Origin: Actinophytocola algeriensis
GTDB lineage: Bacteria > Actinomycetota > Actinomycetes > Mycobacteriales > Pseudonocardiaceae
Direction: 5' to 3'
DNA length: 64,000 nucleotides
Assembly (NCBI RefSeq): GCF_014203735.1
Contig: NZ_JACHJQ010000006.1
Span: 815,698-879,697 of the forward strand
Shown here piece after piece: positions 8,711 through 17,859 of this stretch; the first letter of the stretch is position 1; each line of letters begins with the position of its first letter. Position numbers and translations under genes: made by a program. The notes under the pieces are model-generated. The model worked only from the letters and a program-made list of their open reading frames with translations, ran no database searches and was not told the DNA's origin.

Positions 8711-9609
8711 TGGCGTTCGCGCACCGGCGGGACGGGCGCGCCGCCCTGCTGTACCTGCTGCCCGCGGCGGTCGTGCTGCTGGCGCTGCTGGCCTACCCGA
8801 TCTACCAGCTGGTCGTCATCTCGCTGTACGACTACGGACAGCCACAGGCCAGCGGCGCGGCGCCGCTCGTGTTCCTCGGGGTGGACAACTACGTCACGCT
8901 CCTGTCGGACCCGCGGTTCTGGGACGTCCTGCTCACGACGGTCGTGTTCGCGGCGGTCTGCGTCGTCGGGACGCTGCTCGTCGGCACGGCGCTGGCGGTG
9001 CTGGCGAACCGCGCGCGGACCGTGCCGAGGACGCTGCTGTTCCTCGCCGCGCTGGGTGCGTGGGCGACGCCGACGATGGCGGGTTCGTACGTGTGGCTGT
9101 TCCTGTTCGACCAGGACTTCGGGCTCGTCAACGAGGCGCTGGGGAGTCTCGGTTTCGACGGGATGCGCGGCCATTCCTGGACGTTCGAACGGTTCTCCGC
9201 GTTCGGGCTGGTCGCCGCGGAGATCATCTGGTGCTCGTTCCCGTTCGTGCTGGTCACCATGTACGCGGGCATCAAGGCGATCCCCGGTGAGGTGATCGAG
9301 GCGGCGGCGCTGGACGGCGCGTCGGCCCGCCGCACGGCGACGGCGGTGATCCTGCCGATCCTGCGGCCGCTGCTGATGATCGCGACGATCCAGTCGATCA
9401 TCTGGGACTTCAAGGTGTTCACGCAGATCTACGTGATGACGAACGGCGGTGGCGTGGCCGGGCAGAACCTGGTGCTCAACGTGTTCGCGTACCAGAAGGC
9501 GTTCGCCGGTGAGCAGTACGGCCTCGGCGCGGCGATCGGGGTGGTCATGACCGTGCTGTTGCTGCTGATCACCGGGCTCTACGTGCGGGCGCAGCGGGGT
9601 GTGCGGTGA
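8710..9609 (+). CDS. ABC sugar transporter permease (MalF-type)
   Basis: This 299-residue inner-membrane protein has six predicted helices and the ABC-permease EAA loop EAAALDGASARRTATAVILP that docks the ATPase. It is translationally coupled on both sides. No ATP-binding subunit is encoded in this operon; such actinobacterial importers commonly share a general MsiK-type ATPase encoded elsewhere, which is an inference here. Confidence 0.92.
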   Translation: MAFAHRRDGRAALLYLLPAAVVLLALLAYPIYQLVVISLYDYGQPQASGAAPLVFLGVDNYVTLLSDPRFWDVLLTTVVFAAVCVVGTLLVGTALAVLANRARTVPRTLLFLAALGAWATPTMAGSYVWLFLFDQDFGLVNEALGSLGFDGMRGHSWTFERFSAFGLVAAEIIWCSFPFVLVTMYAGIKAIPGEVIEAAALDGASARRTATAVILPILRPLLMIATIQSIIWDFKVFTQIYVMTNGGGVAGQNLVLNVFAYQKAFAGEQYGLGAAIGVVMTVLLLLITGLYVRAQRGVR

Positions 9610-10445
9610 GGCGCGGGCAGCTCGTCGTCGACGTCGCGTGCGTGGTGATCGCCGCGGTCGTGGCGTTCCCGCTGTACTGGATGGTGCTGTCGGCGCTCAA
9701 GCCGGCGGGTGAGGTGCAGTCGGCGAACCCCCGCCCGTGGACCGGAGCGCCCACTCTGGACAGTTTTCGCCGGGTGCTCGACGTGGAGAACTTCGGGCTG
9801 TACTTCGTGAACAGCCTCGTGGTCGCGTTGCTGGTGGTCGCGCTGTCGCTGGTGGTGTCGTTCCTGTCGGCCGTGGCGCTGACCAGGTTCCGGTTCCGCG
9901 GCAGGACCGTGCTGGTAGTGATGCTGCTGGTGGCGCAGATGGTGCCGGTGGAGGCGCTGACCATCCCGCTGTTCTTCCTGATGCGGTCGTTCGGCGACGT
10001 GGTACCCGCGATCGGGCTGAACCAGCTGGGCGCGCTCGTGGTGGTGCACCTGGCGTTCAGCCTGCCGTTCGCGATCTGGATGCTGCGCGGCTTCGTGGCG
10101 ACCGTGCCCGACGAGCTGGCGGAGGCGGCGGCACTCGACGGCGCGTCCCGGTTCCGCTTCACGTGGCAGGTGTTGTTCCCGCTGGTGGCTCCCGGTCTGG
10201 TCGCGGCGAGCGTGGTGTCGTTCATCCACGCGTGGAACGACTTCCTGTTCGCGAAGACGTTCCTCATCTCGGGCACCGACAACCGCACGCTCCCGTTGGG
10301 GCTGCTGGTGTTCTTCAAGCCCGAGGAGCAGGACTGGGGCGCGATCATGGCCGGTTCGACGTTGATGACGCTCCCGGTGCTGGCCTTCTTCCTGATCGTG
10401 CAACGACATCTGGTGTCCGGCATGGCCGGGGCGGTGAAGGGGTGA
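9606..10445 (+). CDS. ABC sugar transporter permease (MalG-type)
   Basis: This 279-residue partner permease has the EAA loop EAAALDGASRFRFTWQVLFP and the C-terminal pattern usual for MalG homologues (DWGAIMAGSTLMTLPVLAFF, then a GAVKG end). The GTG start shares four bases with the preceding stop, and the gene in turn overlaps the hexosaminidase by four bases. Confidence 0.92.
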   Translation: MRRGQLVVDVACVVIAAVVAFPLYWMVLSALKPAGEVQSANPRPWTGAPTLDSFRRVLDVENFGLYFVNSLVVALLVVALSLVVSFLSAVALTRFRFRGRTVLVVMLLVAQMVPVEALTIPLFFLMRSFGDVVPAIGLNQLGALVVVHLAFSLPFAIWMLRGFVATVPDELAEAAALDGASRFRFTWQVLFPLVAPGLVAASVVSFIHAWNDFLFAKTFLISGTDNRTLPLGLLVFFKPEEQDWGAIMAGSTLMTLPVLAFFLIVQRHLVSGMAGAVKG

Positions 10446-11866
10446 CCGTGTTCGAAGGACTGCTGCCACGCCCGGTACGGGTGACGCCGACGGGCGGGAC
10501 GTTGCATGATCCGCCCGCGCCGACGTTCGCCAAGGACCTGTCGCTGCCGCCGTCGGGTTTCCGGCTGACCGTGTCGTCGGACGGTGTGCACGTCGAGTCG
10601 GCCGACCCGGCGGGCGAGTTCTACGGTTTCCAGGCACTGCGGCAGCTGCGGGGCCCGGCGGCGTTCCGCGCGGTCGACCTCCCCGGTGACCCGTTGCCGT
10701 GCGGTGTGGTCGAGGACTGGCCCAGGTTCTCCTGGCGCGGCTGTCTGCTGGACGTGGCGAGGCACTTCATGCCGAAGTACGCCGTGCTGCGCTTCCTGGA
10801 CCTGATGGCCGCGCACCGGCTGAACGTGCTGCACCTCCACCTGACCGACGACCAGGGCTGGCGCCTGGAGGTCCCGGAGTACCCGAAGCTCACGACGGTG
10901 GGCGCGTGGCGAGCGGGTTCGTGGACCGGCCGCCCACCGGACGGCACCCCGGGCCACGACGGCCGCCCGCACGGCGGGTACTACACGGTGGACGACCTGC
11001 GGGAGATCGTGGCGTACGCGGCGGAGCGGCACATCACGGTGGTCCCGGAGATCGACGTGCCGGGCCACAGCCAGGCAGCGATCGCGGCGTACCCGTGGCT
11101 GGGCGTGACCGGCGAGCGCCTCGAGGTCCTGACCCGGTGGGGCGTCAACGAGAACGTGCTGGCCATGACCGACGAGGTGGTCGACTTCTACCGCAGGGTC
11201 CTGACCCACGTGACGGAGATCTTCCCGTCCGAGGTGATCTGCCTCGGCGGCGACGAGGTCCCGGCGACGCAGTGGGCCGCGGACCCTGGTTCGGTGGACC
11301 GCGCGGCCGACCTCGGTCTGTCGAATGTGGACTCGCTGCACGGCTGGTTCGTGGCCCAGCTGGCCACCCACCTGGAGTCGCTGGGCCGCAGGGCATCCGT
11401 GTGGGACGAGGCCCTGTCCCCCAGGCTGCCACCCCGCACGATCGTCGCTGCCTGGCACCCGGACGTCGACGCCGGGGGGCACGACGTGGTGCTGTGCCCG
11501 GAGGACCACCTGTACCTGGACCACCGCCAGTCCGACCACCCCTCCGAGCCGATCCCGGTGGGGTACCTGCGGACGCTGGCAGACGTGTACGCGTACGAGC
11601 CGTCGGCGTCGGCGCTGGGTGCGCAGGCGCAGGTGTGGTCCGAGCACCTGGACTCGCCTCGGCGCGTGGACTACGCGGCGTTCCCGAGGCTGGCGGCGTT
11701 CGCGGAGGTGGTGTGGAGCGGTCCGGACCGCTCGTACGAGGAGTTCGAGCAACGGCTGATCGCACACCACCTGCCACGGCTGGACGCGCTGGGCGTGGAG
11801 TACCGCCCGCTGGCGGGCCCGCATCCGTGGCAGACCCGGCCCGGGGTGCCGGGTCGCCCCCGCTGA
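10442..11866 (+). CDS. Beta-N-acetylhexosaminidase, GH20, cytoplasmic
   Basis: This is a 474-residue glycoside hydrolase family 20 enzyme. It has the barrel motifs HLHLTDDQGWRLEVPEYPKL, VVPEIDVPGHSQAA and the catalytic Asp-Glu pair in LGGDEVP (D271, E272). There is no signal peptide, so it should act on imported oligosaccharide. GTG 10442 overlaps the permease stop by four bases. It would release GlcNAc from chitobiose, or GlcNAc plus N-acetylglucosaminate from chitobionate, linking the ABC importer with the aldonate genes upstream. Confidence 0.92.
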   Translation: MTVFEGLLPRPVRVTPTGGTLHDPPAPTFAKDLSLPPSGFRLTVSSDGVHVESADPAGEFYGFQALRQLRGPAAFRAVDLPGDPLPCGVVEDWPRFSWRGCLLDVARHFMPKYAVLRFLDLMAAHRLNVLHLHLTDDQGWRLEVPEYPKLTTVGAWRAGSWTGRPPDGTPGHDGRPHGGYYTVDDLREIVAYAAERHITVVPEIDVPGHSQAAIAAYPWLGVTGERLEVLTRWGVNENVLAMTDEVVDFYRRVLTHVTEIFPSEVICLGGDEVPATQWAADPGSVDRAADLGLSNVDSLHGWFVAQLATHLESLGRRASVWDEALSPRLPPRTIVAAWHPDVDAGGHDVVLCPEDHLYLDHRQSDHPSEPIPVGYLRTLADVYAYEPSASALGAQAQVWSEHLDSPRRVDYAAFPRLAAFAEVVWSGPDRSYEEFEQRLIAHHLPRLDALGVEYRPLAGPHPWQTRPGVPGRPR

Positions 11867-11884
11867 CCAGCGCACGGCTGGTCA
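11864..11884 (+). terminator. Hairpin at the end of the hexosaminidase operon
   Basis: TGACCAGC, a 5-base loop, GCTGGTCA: a perfect 8-bp stem that begins at the hexosaminidase stop codon. There is no T-run, as is common in actinobacteria, so its terminator role is plausible rather than certain. Confidence 0.5.
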
Positions 11885-12025
11885 CGCCGGCGGTGGTTTG
11901 CTCCGCGCGGCAATGCCACCGAGGTCGTCGTCGGCCTGGAAGGACTGGCGCTGTCCGGCGTGGCCTTGTACGGAGCGGTGGCGCTCGGCGTGCTGCGCTC
12001 ACGCCCGGTCAGCGCGCGCAGCTGA
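11867..12025 (+). other. Start-less reading frame after the hexosaminidase (possible gene remnant)
   Basis: In the same frame as the hexosaminidase, about 52 codons run from just after its stop to TGA at 12023-12025. They contain a plausible membrane segment (EVVVGLEGLALSGVALYGAV). No start codon with a ribosome-binding site is visible. It could be the tail of a decayed membrane gene or chance. The rest of the gap to 12112 shows nothing I recognise. Confidence 0.25.
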
Positions 12026-12112
12026 CCATCGACCACGCGGCGCGCACCACCCGAGGTTCGCTCTGAGCATGACGCGTTGCCGCGGCGAACAGCGAAGCGG
12101 ATCGTCGGGACC

Positions 12113-12838
12113 ATGGCCGTCATCGCGCACCTCAGCGACCCGCACCTCACCACCGGCCCACTGGGCGCGGCACCAGCGACCGCTCTGTACCGGGCACTGG
12201 GCCGCGTCCGCACGCTCGACCCGCCACCCGACCGCGTCGTGATCACCGGCGACCTGGTCGAACACGGCACCCCCGAGGAATACCGGGCCCTGCACGAGGT
12301 GATCGGCCGCTTCCCGCTCCCACTGCACCTCGTGGCGGGCAACCACGACAACCCGGAGAAGCTCCTCGCCGAGTTCGGGAACACCCGGTTCCTCGGCGGG
12401 ACAACGCACTACACCGCCGACACCCTCGTCGTCCTCGACTCCGCCGCCGGGTACCTCGGTGCGGAGCAGCTGGCGTGGCTCGACCGCACGCTGGCCACCA
12501 CCGGCCCGGCGTTCGTCTGCCTGCACCACCCGCCGATCCCGGTCGGCATACCGTTCCTCGACCGGCAGCGCCTGACCGACGGCGAGCAACTGGCCGCGGT
12601 GGTCGAAAGGCACGACGTCACCGCCGTTCTCGCCGGGCACGTCCACCGCCACGTCACCGCCGCCTTCGCCGGCACGATCCTCGTCACCGCACCCAGCACC
12701 CACCTCCAGAGCGGGCTCGCCATGACCGGCACGGTCCCGGACTACCTTCCCGAACCGACGTCGTTCCTGCTCCACCTCGACGGGACAACGCACACGGTCC
12801 CGGTCAGCCATGCTGCCGGGACCGTTGCCTGCTACTGA
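12113..12838 (+). CDS. Calcineurin-like metallophosphoesterase (cyclic-nucleotide phosphodiesterase-type)
   Basis: This 241-residue protein has the full set of metal-ligand motifs: LSDPHL (residues 7-12), GDLVEHG, GNHD and GHVHRH. The layout matches class III cyclic-nucleotide phosphodiesterases (CpdA/Rv0805-like). The ATG at 12113 starts directly before the first motif, as in relatives; a TTG 12 codons earlier is unlikely. It ends one base from the convergent protease gene. Substrate cannot be told from sequence. Confidence 0.85.
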   Translation: MAVIAHLSDPHLTTGPLGAAPATALYRALGRVRTLDPPPDRVVITGDLVEHGTPEEYRALHEVIGRFPLPLHLVAGNHDNPEKLLAEFGNTRFLGGTTHYTADTLVVLDSAAGYLGAEQLAWLDRTLATTGPAFVCLHHPPIPVGIPFLDRQRLTDGEQLAAVVERHDVTAVLAGHVHRHVTAAFAGTILVTAPSTHLQSGLAMTGTVPDYLPEPTSFLLHLDGTTHTVPVSHAAGTVACY

Positions 12839-12839
12839 C

Positions 12840-14066
12840 TCACCACATCGTCACGCCGTACGCGGGACCGTAGTACGCGAGGCTGTCCGCGATCGGGAAG
12901 TACCACGACACGTTCTGCCCGGCACCGACCGCGGCGGCGCAGCGGTAGCGGCTGCCGTCCCAGTACAGTTGCGCGCCGCTGGTGACACCCTCCGGCGACC
13001 AGTGCGACAGGGCCGCCACGTTCGCACCGCCCGAGTCGCCCGGTTCGACGCACGCCGAGTGGCGGGTCATGCCGTACACCGCGCCCTGGCTGTAGTTCAC
13101 GGTCTCGTCCTTGCCCGTGATGTAGCCGCAGGTCCACTTCGTCGTGATGCCCGACTTGCACAGGTACGTGCCGACCGGCGCGTCGCTGTGGCCGCTGACC
13201 GTGATGATCCCGCCGTTGGACGGGTTCGTGTCGACCCACCAGCCCTGGTACCAGTACGACGGGTTGTCGTTGCGGACCAGCGCGTCGTCGTAGCTCGGGA
13301 AGAAGCTGGCCACGGTGGTGCCGAGCACCACGCCGTCCTGGCCGTACACAGTGGACCCCGCACCGACGCAGTGACCCGCGGTCAGCAGGAAGCCCTGGCC
13401 GGTGTTCTGGTTGCGCAGGTTGAAGCCCGCCGAGCAGCTGCCGTAGTTGATCGCGTCGCCGCCGTCGAGGTAGTTGGCGGTCCGCACCGGCGCGCGGTCG
13501 GTCTGCTCGACGCGCACCGCGTCACCGAACTTCGCGAGCGCCGACAGGGACGCCTGCTGTCCCTTCACCGCGGTCACGACGACGCTGTTGGTCTTCTGGT
13601 CGACCCGCCAGCTCGCCAGGCCCCGCAGCTTCGAGACACCCTGCTTCGCGCGCCCGTCACCGGAAGCCTTGCCCGACAACGTGTCCAGCTCGGCACGGAC
13701 GGCGTCCAGCTCGGCGGCACTGTGCCGCACGACCTTCGCGGCGGCGCCCGCCTTCGTCACCTCGGCGACCCGCGCCTGGTCGGTGACGGCGACGGTCAGG
13801 CGACCGGCGGCCGCGTCGAACCAGGACCCACCGAAGTCGGCACCCAGCGACGAACGCAGGCGCACGTCGAGGTCGACGGCCCGGTCCTGCTGCCCCCGCA
13901 GCGTGGCCGCCTGCGCGGCCGTGAGACCCAGATCCCGTTGCATGGCAGCAAGAACCTCGTCGGACGCGGCGGGCCGGACCGGCGCGGCCGCGGCCGTCGA
14001 CTGCACCGCCACGGCGAGCGTGCCGACCGCCGCCGCGGTGACGAGGACGCGAACGAACTTTCTCAT
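12840..14066 (-). CDS. Secreted S1-family serine protease with alpha-lytic-type prodomain (streptogrisin-like)
   Basis: This 408-residue preproprotein has a Sec signal (residues 1-28, ending STAAAA) and a prodomain to about 195. The mature chymotrypsin-like domain begins near YLDGGDAINYGSCSAGFN. The catalytic triad is visible: TAGHC (H232), SYDDALV (D260/D261) and EPGDSGG (S345). ATG 14066 has GGGAG upstream. The prodomain acts as an intramolecular chaperone in this family. It probably degrades extracellular protein. Confidence 0.92.
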   Translation of the reverse strand: MRKFVRVLVTAAAVGTLAVAVQSTAAAAPVRPAASDEVLAAMQRDLGLTAAQAATLRGQQDRAVDLDVRLRSSLGADFGGSWFDAAAGRLTVAVTDQARVAEVTKAGAAAKVVRHSAAELDAVRAELDTLSGKASGDGRAKQGVSKLRGLASWRVDQKTNSVVVTAVKGQQASLSALAKFGDAVRVEQTDRAPVRTANYLDGGDAINYGSCSAGFNLRNQNTGQGFLLTAGHCVGAGSTVYGQDGVVLGTTVASFFPSYDDALVRNDNPSYWYQGWWVDTNPSNGGIITVSGHSDAPVGTYLCKSGITTKWTCGYITGKDETVNYSQGAVYGMTRHSACVEPGDSGGANVAALSHWSPEGVTSGAQLYWDGSRYRCAAAVGAGQNVSWYFPIADSLAYYGPAYGVTMW

Positions 14067-14194
14067 CCCTTGAATCTCCCCTGCTGTGGGTTTGCACGAA
14101 CGACAGGTGGGTCGTCGCACACCACCGGGGTCGTTAGACCACTCGAGGAGATACGCCCCAACGGGCACAACCAGGTTGAGCCAGGTCACAGACA

Positions 14195-14233
14195 CCGATG
14201 CCGCCGCACCCCACGAGGGCGCGGCGGCATCGG
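14195..14233 (-). terminator. Strong hairpin downstream of the fadB-like gene
   Basis: CCGATGCCGCCGC and its exact complement form a perfect 13-bp stem (14195-14207 with 14221-14233) around a 13-base loop. It sits 13 bases past the stop of the leftward fadB-like gene and before the protease promoter. Confidence 0.75.
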
Positions 14234-14245
14234 AGATACCACGAC

Positions 14246-16405
14246 CTACTCGAACTTCTCGCCCTTCTCGGCCTTCTCGACCAGCGAGGCGGGCGGGGTG
14301 AAGTGGTCGCCGTAGCGCTCGGCCAGCTCACGTGCCCGCGCGACGAACCCGGCGACGCCACCGGAGTACCCGTTGATGTACTGGATGACACCACCGGTCC
14401 ACGGCGGGAAGCCGATGCCCATGATCGAGCCGATGTTCGCGTCCGGCACCGACCGCAGCACGCCCTCGTCGAAGCACTTGACCGTCTCGAGGGCCTCCGC
14501 GAAGAGCATGCGCTCCTTCATGTCCTCGAACGGGATCTCGTGCCCCTCCTTGGTGAAGTTCTCGTAGAGACCCCTCCACAGGCCGACCCGCTTGCCGTCC
14601 GCGTACTCGTAGAAGCCCGCGCCCGACGACTTGCCCTTGCGGTCGAACTCCTCGACCATCCGGTCCATGATCGGCTCGGAGGCGTGGGACGTCCACTCGC
14701 CACCCGCGGCGAGAACCGCGGCCTGGGTCTCCTTGCGGATCTTCAACGGCAGCGTCAAGGTCAGCTCGTCCAGCAGCTGCAGCGGCGGCGCCGGGTAGCC
14801 GGCCTGCGAACCGGCCTGCTCCACCGACGCCGGGTTCACGCCCTCGGCCACCATCGCGACGGCCTCGTTGATGAACGTGCCGATCACGCGCGAGGTGAAG
14901 AAGCCGCGCGAGTCGTTGACGACGATCGGCGTCTTCTTGATCTGCTGCGCCACGTCGAACGCCTTGGCCAGCGTGGCGTCACTGGTGTTGTCGCCGACGA
15001 TGATCTCCAGCAGCGGCATCTTGTCGACCGGGGAGAAGAAGTGCAGGCCGATGAAGTCCTCCTGCCGCTTCACGCCCTCGGCGAGGCCCGTGATCGGCAG
15101 CGTGGAGGTGTTGGAGCCCAGCACGGCGTCCGGCGCCACGATGTTCTCGATCTCCGCGAACACCTTGTGCTTCAGCTCGGTGCTCTCGAAGACCGCCTCG
15201 ATCACGAGGTCGCAGCCCGCGAGGTCCTCGGGGTTGGCCGTGGGCGTGATGCGGGCCAGCGTCTCGTCGGCCTTCTCCCGCGTGGACTTCCCCCGCGAGA
15301 CGGCCTTCTCGAACAGCTTGACCGAGTAGTCCTTGCCCTTGTCGGCGGCTTCCTGCGAGACGTCCTTGAGTACGACCTCCATGCCGCCACGCGCGCAGAC
15401 GTACGCGATGCCCGCGCCCATCATGCCCGCGCCGAGCACGCCCACCTTGCGGGCGGTGAACTTCTCGTACCCGTCCGGCCGGGAGCCGCCGGAGTTGATG
15501 TGCTGCAGGTCGAAGAAGAACGCCTTGATCATGTTCTTCGCGACCTGGCCGGACAGCAGCGACAGCAGGTACCGGGACTCGATCGTCAGCGCGGTGTCGA
15601 TGTCGACCTGCGCACCCTCGATCGCGGCGGACAGGATCGCCTTCGGCGCGGGCATGTTCGTGCCCTTGAGCTGCTTGCGCAGGTTGGCCGGGAACGCGGG
15701 CAGGTTCGCCGCGAACGCCGGGTGCGACGGGGAGCCGCCGGGGATCTTGTAGCCCTTGACGTCCCACGGCTGCGCGGCCTCGGGGTTGGCCTTGATCCAC
15801 TCCTTGGCCTTGGGCAGCAGCTCGTCGACGGAGCCGACGACCTCGTTCACCAGGCCGACTTCCTTCGCCTTGGCCGGGTTGTACTGCGTGCCCTGCAACA
15901 GCACCTGCAGCAGCGCGTTCTGGATGCCCAGCAGCCGCACGGTCCTGGTGACGCCGCCGCCACCGGGCAGGAGGCCGAGCGTGACCTCGGGCAGGCCGAT
16001 CTTCGAACCCCTGACGTCCGCGGCGATCCGGTGGTGGGTCGCGAGCGCGATCTCCAGGCCACCGCCGAGCGCGGCGCCGTTGACGGCCGCCACGACCGGC
16101 TTGCCGAGCGTCTCCAGGCGGCGCAGGTCCGCCTTGATGCCCTGGATGAACTCGAAGCCCTCCTTGGCCTGGTCGGCCTTGGCCTCGATCATGTCCTTGA
16201 GGTCGCCGCCCGCGAAGAACGTCTTCTTGGCCGAGGTGATCACCACGCCGGTGATGTCGTCCTTCTCGGCGTGCAGGCGCTCGACCGTGGCGTGCATCGA
16301 CGCCGCGTAGTCGCGGTTCATCGTGTTGGCCGACTGGTTCGGGTCGTCCATGGTGAGGACGACGATCCCGTCGGCGTCCTTCTCCCAGCGAATGGTCTCA
16401 GTCAT
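14246..16405 (-). CDS. fadB: Fatty-acid oxidation complex alpha subunit (enoyl-CoA hydratase / 3-hydroxyacyl-CoA dehydrogenase)
   Basis: This 719-residue bifunctional enzyme has a crotonase domain in about residues 1-190 (AAVNGAALGGGLEIAL, then LPEVTLGLLPGGGG). An NAD-binding 3-hydroxyacyl-CoA dehydrogenase domain (VGVLGAGMMGAGIAYV, near 330) and C-terminal dehydrogenase repeats follow. Together these carry out hydration and oxidation in the beta-oxidation spiral. It lies 14 bases downstream of the thiolase gene in one operon. Confidence 0.93.
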   Translation of the reverse strand: MTETIRWEKDADGIVVLTMDDPNQSANTMNRDYAASMHATVERLHAEKDDITGVVITSAKKTFFAGGDLKDMIEAKADQAKEGFEFIQGIKADLRRLETLGKPVVAAVNGAALGGGLEIALATHHRIAADVRGSKIGLPEVTLGLLPGGGGVTRTVRLLGIQNALLQVLLQGTQYNPAKAKEVGLVNEVVGSVDELLPKAKEWIKANPEAAQPWDVKGYKIPGGSPSHPAFAANLPAFPANLRKQLKGTNMPAPKAILSAAIEGAQVDIDTALTIESRYLLSLLSGQVAKNMIKAFFFDLQHINSGGSRPDGYEKFTARKVGVLGAGMMGAGIAYVCARGGMEVVLKDVSQEAADKGKDYSVKLFEKAVSRGKSTREKADETLARITPTANPEDLAGCDLVIEAVFESTELKHKVFAEIENIVAPDAVLGSNTSTLPITGLAEGVKRQEDFIGLHFFSPVDKMPLLEIIVGDNTSDATLAKAFDVAQQIKKTPIVVNDSRGFFTSRVIGTFINEAVAMVAEGVNPASVEQAGSQAGYPAPPLQLLDELTLTLPLKIRKETQAAVLAAGGEWTSHASEPIMDRMVEEFDRKGKSSGAGFYEYADGKRVGLWRGLYENFTKEGHEIPFEDMKERMLFAEALETVKCFDEGVLRSVPDANIGSIMGIGFPPWTGGVIQYINGYSGGVAGFVARARELAERYGDHFTPPASLVEKAEKGEKFE

Positions 16406-16419
16406 TGAGGTCTTCGTCC

Positions 16420-17634
16420 TTACACGCGCTCGATGAGGGTCGCGACGCCCATGCCGCCGCCGATGCAGAGGGTGATCACGGCCCGGCGCGCCTGGCGGCG
16501 CTCCAGCTCGTCGACCATGGTGCCGAGGATCATCGCGCCGGTCGCGCCCAGCGGGTGGCCCATGGCGATGGCACCGCCGTTGACGTTGAGCTTCTCGTCC
16601 GGGATGTGCAGCTTCTTCTGGTAGTTCAGCACCACCGACGCGAACGCCTCGTTCAGCTCGAACAGGTCGATGTCGTCGACGGACAGGCCGGTCCTGGCGA
16701 GCAGCTTCTCGGTCGCGGGGACCGGGCCGGTCAGCATGATCGTCGAGTCGGCGCCGGAGGTGGCGGTGGCGACGATGCGGGCGCGCGGGGTCAGGCCCAT
16801 GTCCTTGCCCGCCTGCTCGGAGCCGACGAGCACCAGCGCGGCGCCGTCGACGATGCCCGAGGAGTTGCCGGCGTGGTGCACGTGGTTGATCTTCTCGACG
16901 TAGTGGTACTTCTGCAGCGCCACCGCGTCGAAGCCGCCCATGTCACCGATCGTGGCGAACGACGGCTTCAGGTTGCCGAGGCCGTCGACCGTGGTGTCGG
17001 GGCGCATGTGCTCGTCGTGGTCGAGGACGGTGATGCCGTTCTGGTCGACCACCGGGACGATCGAGTTCGCGAAGTAGCCGTTGCTCGTCGCCTTGGCCGC
17101 GAGCTGCTGGCTGCGCACGGCGTAGGCGTCGACGTCCTCGCGCGAGAAGCCCTCGATCGTCGCGATCAGGTCGGCGCCGATGCCCTGCGGCACGAAGTAG
17201 GTGTCGTAGGCGGTGGCCGGGTCCATGGCCCACGCGCCGCCGTCGGAGCCCATCGCGACCCGCGACATCGACTCGACGCCGCCGCCGATGACGACCTCGT
17301 CCCAGCCGGAGGCGACCTTCTGGGCGGCGATGTTGACGGCCTCGAGGCCCGACGCGCAGAAGCGGTTGAGCTGCACGCCCCCGACGGTGTCGGGGAGCCC
17401 GGCCGCGATGGCGGCGGTCTTCGCGATGTCACTGCCCTGGTCACCGATGGGGGTGACCACGCCGAGCAGCAGGTCGGAGACCCGGTCGACGTCGAGCGTG
17501 GGGTTGCGCTTGCGGAGCTCGTCGATCAGGCCGACGACGAGGGAGATCGGCTTGGTTCCGTGCAGCGACCCGTTCTTCTTGCCCCGGCCGCGCGGGGTGC
17601 GGATCGCGTCGTAGACGAATGCTTCGGTAGCCAC
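16420..17634 (-). CDS. fadA: Acetyl-CoA C-acyltransferase (thiolase), beta subunit partner of FadB
   Basis: This 404-residue thiolase has the nucleophilic cysteine in NRFCASGLE (C93), the histidine in [13 protein letters not shown] and the second cysteine in [14 protein letters not shown] is the start at 17634. First gene of the fadAB operon, it is divergent from the double-TetR gene with about 225 bp between them holding several palindromes. It performs the final thiolytic step of beta-oxidation. Confidence 0.93.
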   Translation of the reverse strand: MATEAFVYDAIRTPRGRGKKNGSLHGTKPISLVVGLIDELRKRNPTLDVDRVSDLLLGVVTPIGDQGSDIAKTAAIAAGLPDTVGGVQLNRFCASGLEAVNIAAQKVASGWDEVVIGGGVESMSRVAMGSDGGAWAMDPATAYDTYFVPQGIGADLIATIEGFSREDVDAYAVRSQQLAAKATSNGYFANSIVPVVDQNGITVLDHDEHMRPDTTVDGLGNLKPSFATIGDMGGFDAVALQKYHYVEKINHVHHAGNSSGIVDGAALVLVGSEQAGKDMGLTPRARIVATATSGADSTIMLTGPVPATEKLLARTGLSVDDIDLFELNEAFASVVLNYQKKLHIPDEKLNVNGGAIAMGHPLGATGAMILGTMVDELERRQARRAVITLCIGGGMGVATLIERV

Positions 17635-17859
17635 GCTAGGGGTCCTCTCGAGGGCTAATACTGATTAACATGTTGGCACCGGATCTGTGGTTGTCAACGA
17701 TCGCCACCTGATTTGGGGTGTGGGCCACACTCAGGCCGCGCCAGGACCCGAGGTCCACGTCATCGCGCTAATCTGAGTTCACTTCGGATCGCGTTGGCGG
17801 TTTGCCAACAACCCGCGCTTCGGTTAGCGTTGGCGGGTACGCCGCACCGTGGAGGAACC
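17635..17859. promoter_or_regulatory. Divergent control region between fadA and the double-TetR gene
   Basis: There is no gene here. Notable are a TAAT-ACTG-ATTA/AACATGTT cluster at 17657-17678 near the fadA start, a related GCTAATCTGA at 17767-17776, and the perfect inverted repeat GTTGGC-GGTTT-GCCAAC at 17793-17809, about 50 bases before the TetR start. The last is a good TetR-type operator candidate, probably autoregulatory. Confidence 0.5.

Noticed and set aside
7421-10445. Expected ATP-binding subunit of the ABC importer
   Set aside because: Looked for and not found; both permeases have EAA loops but no ATPase gene is in the window, so a shared MsiK-type ATPase is assumed.
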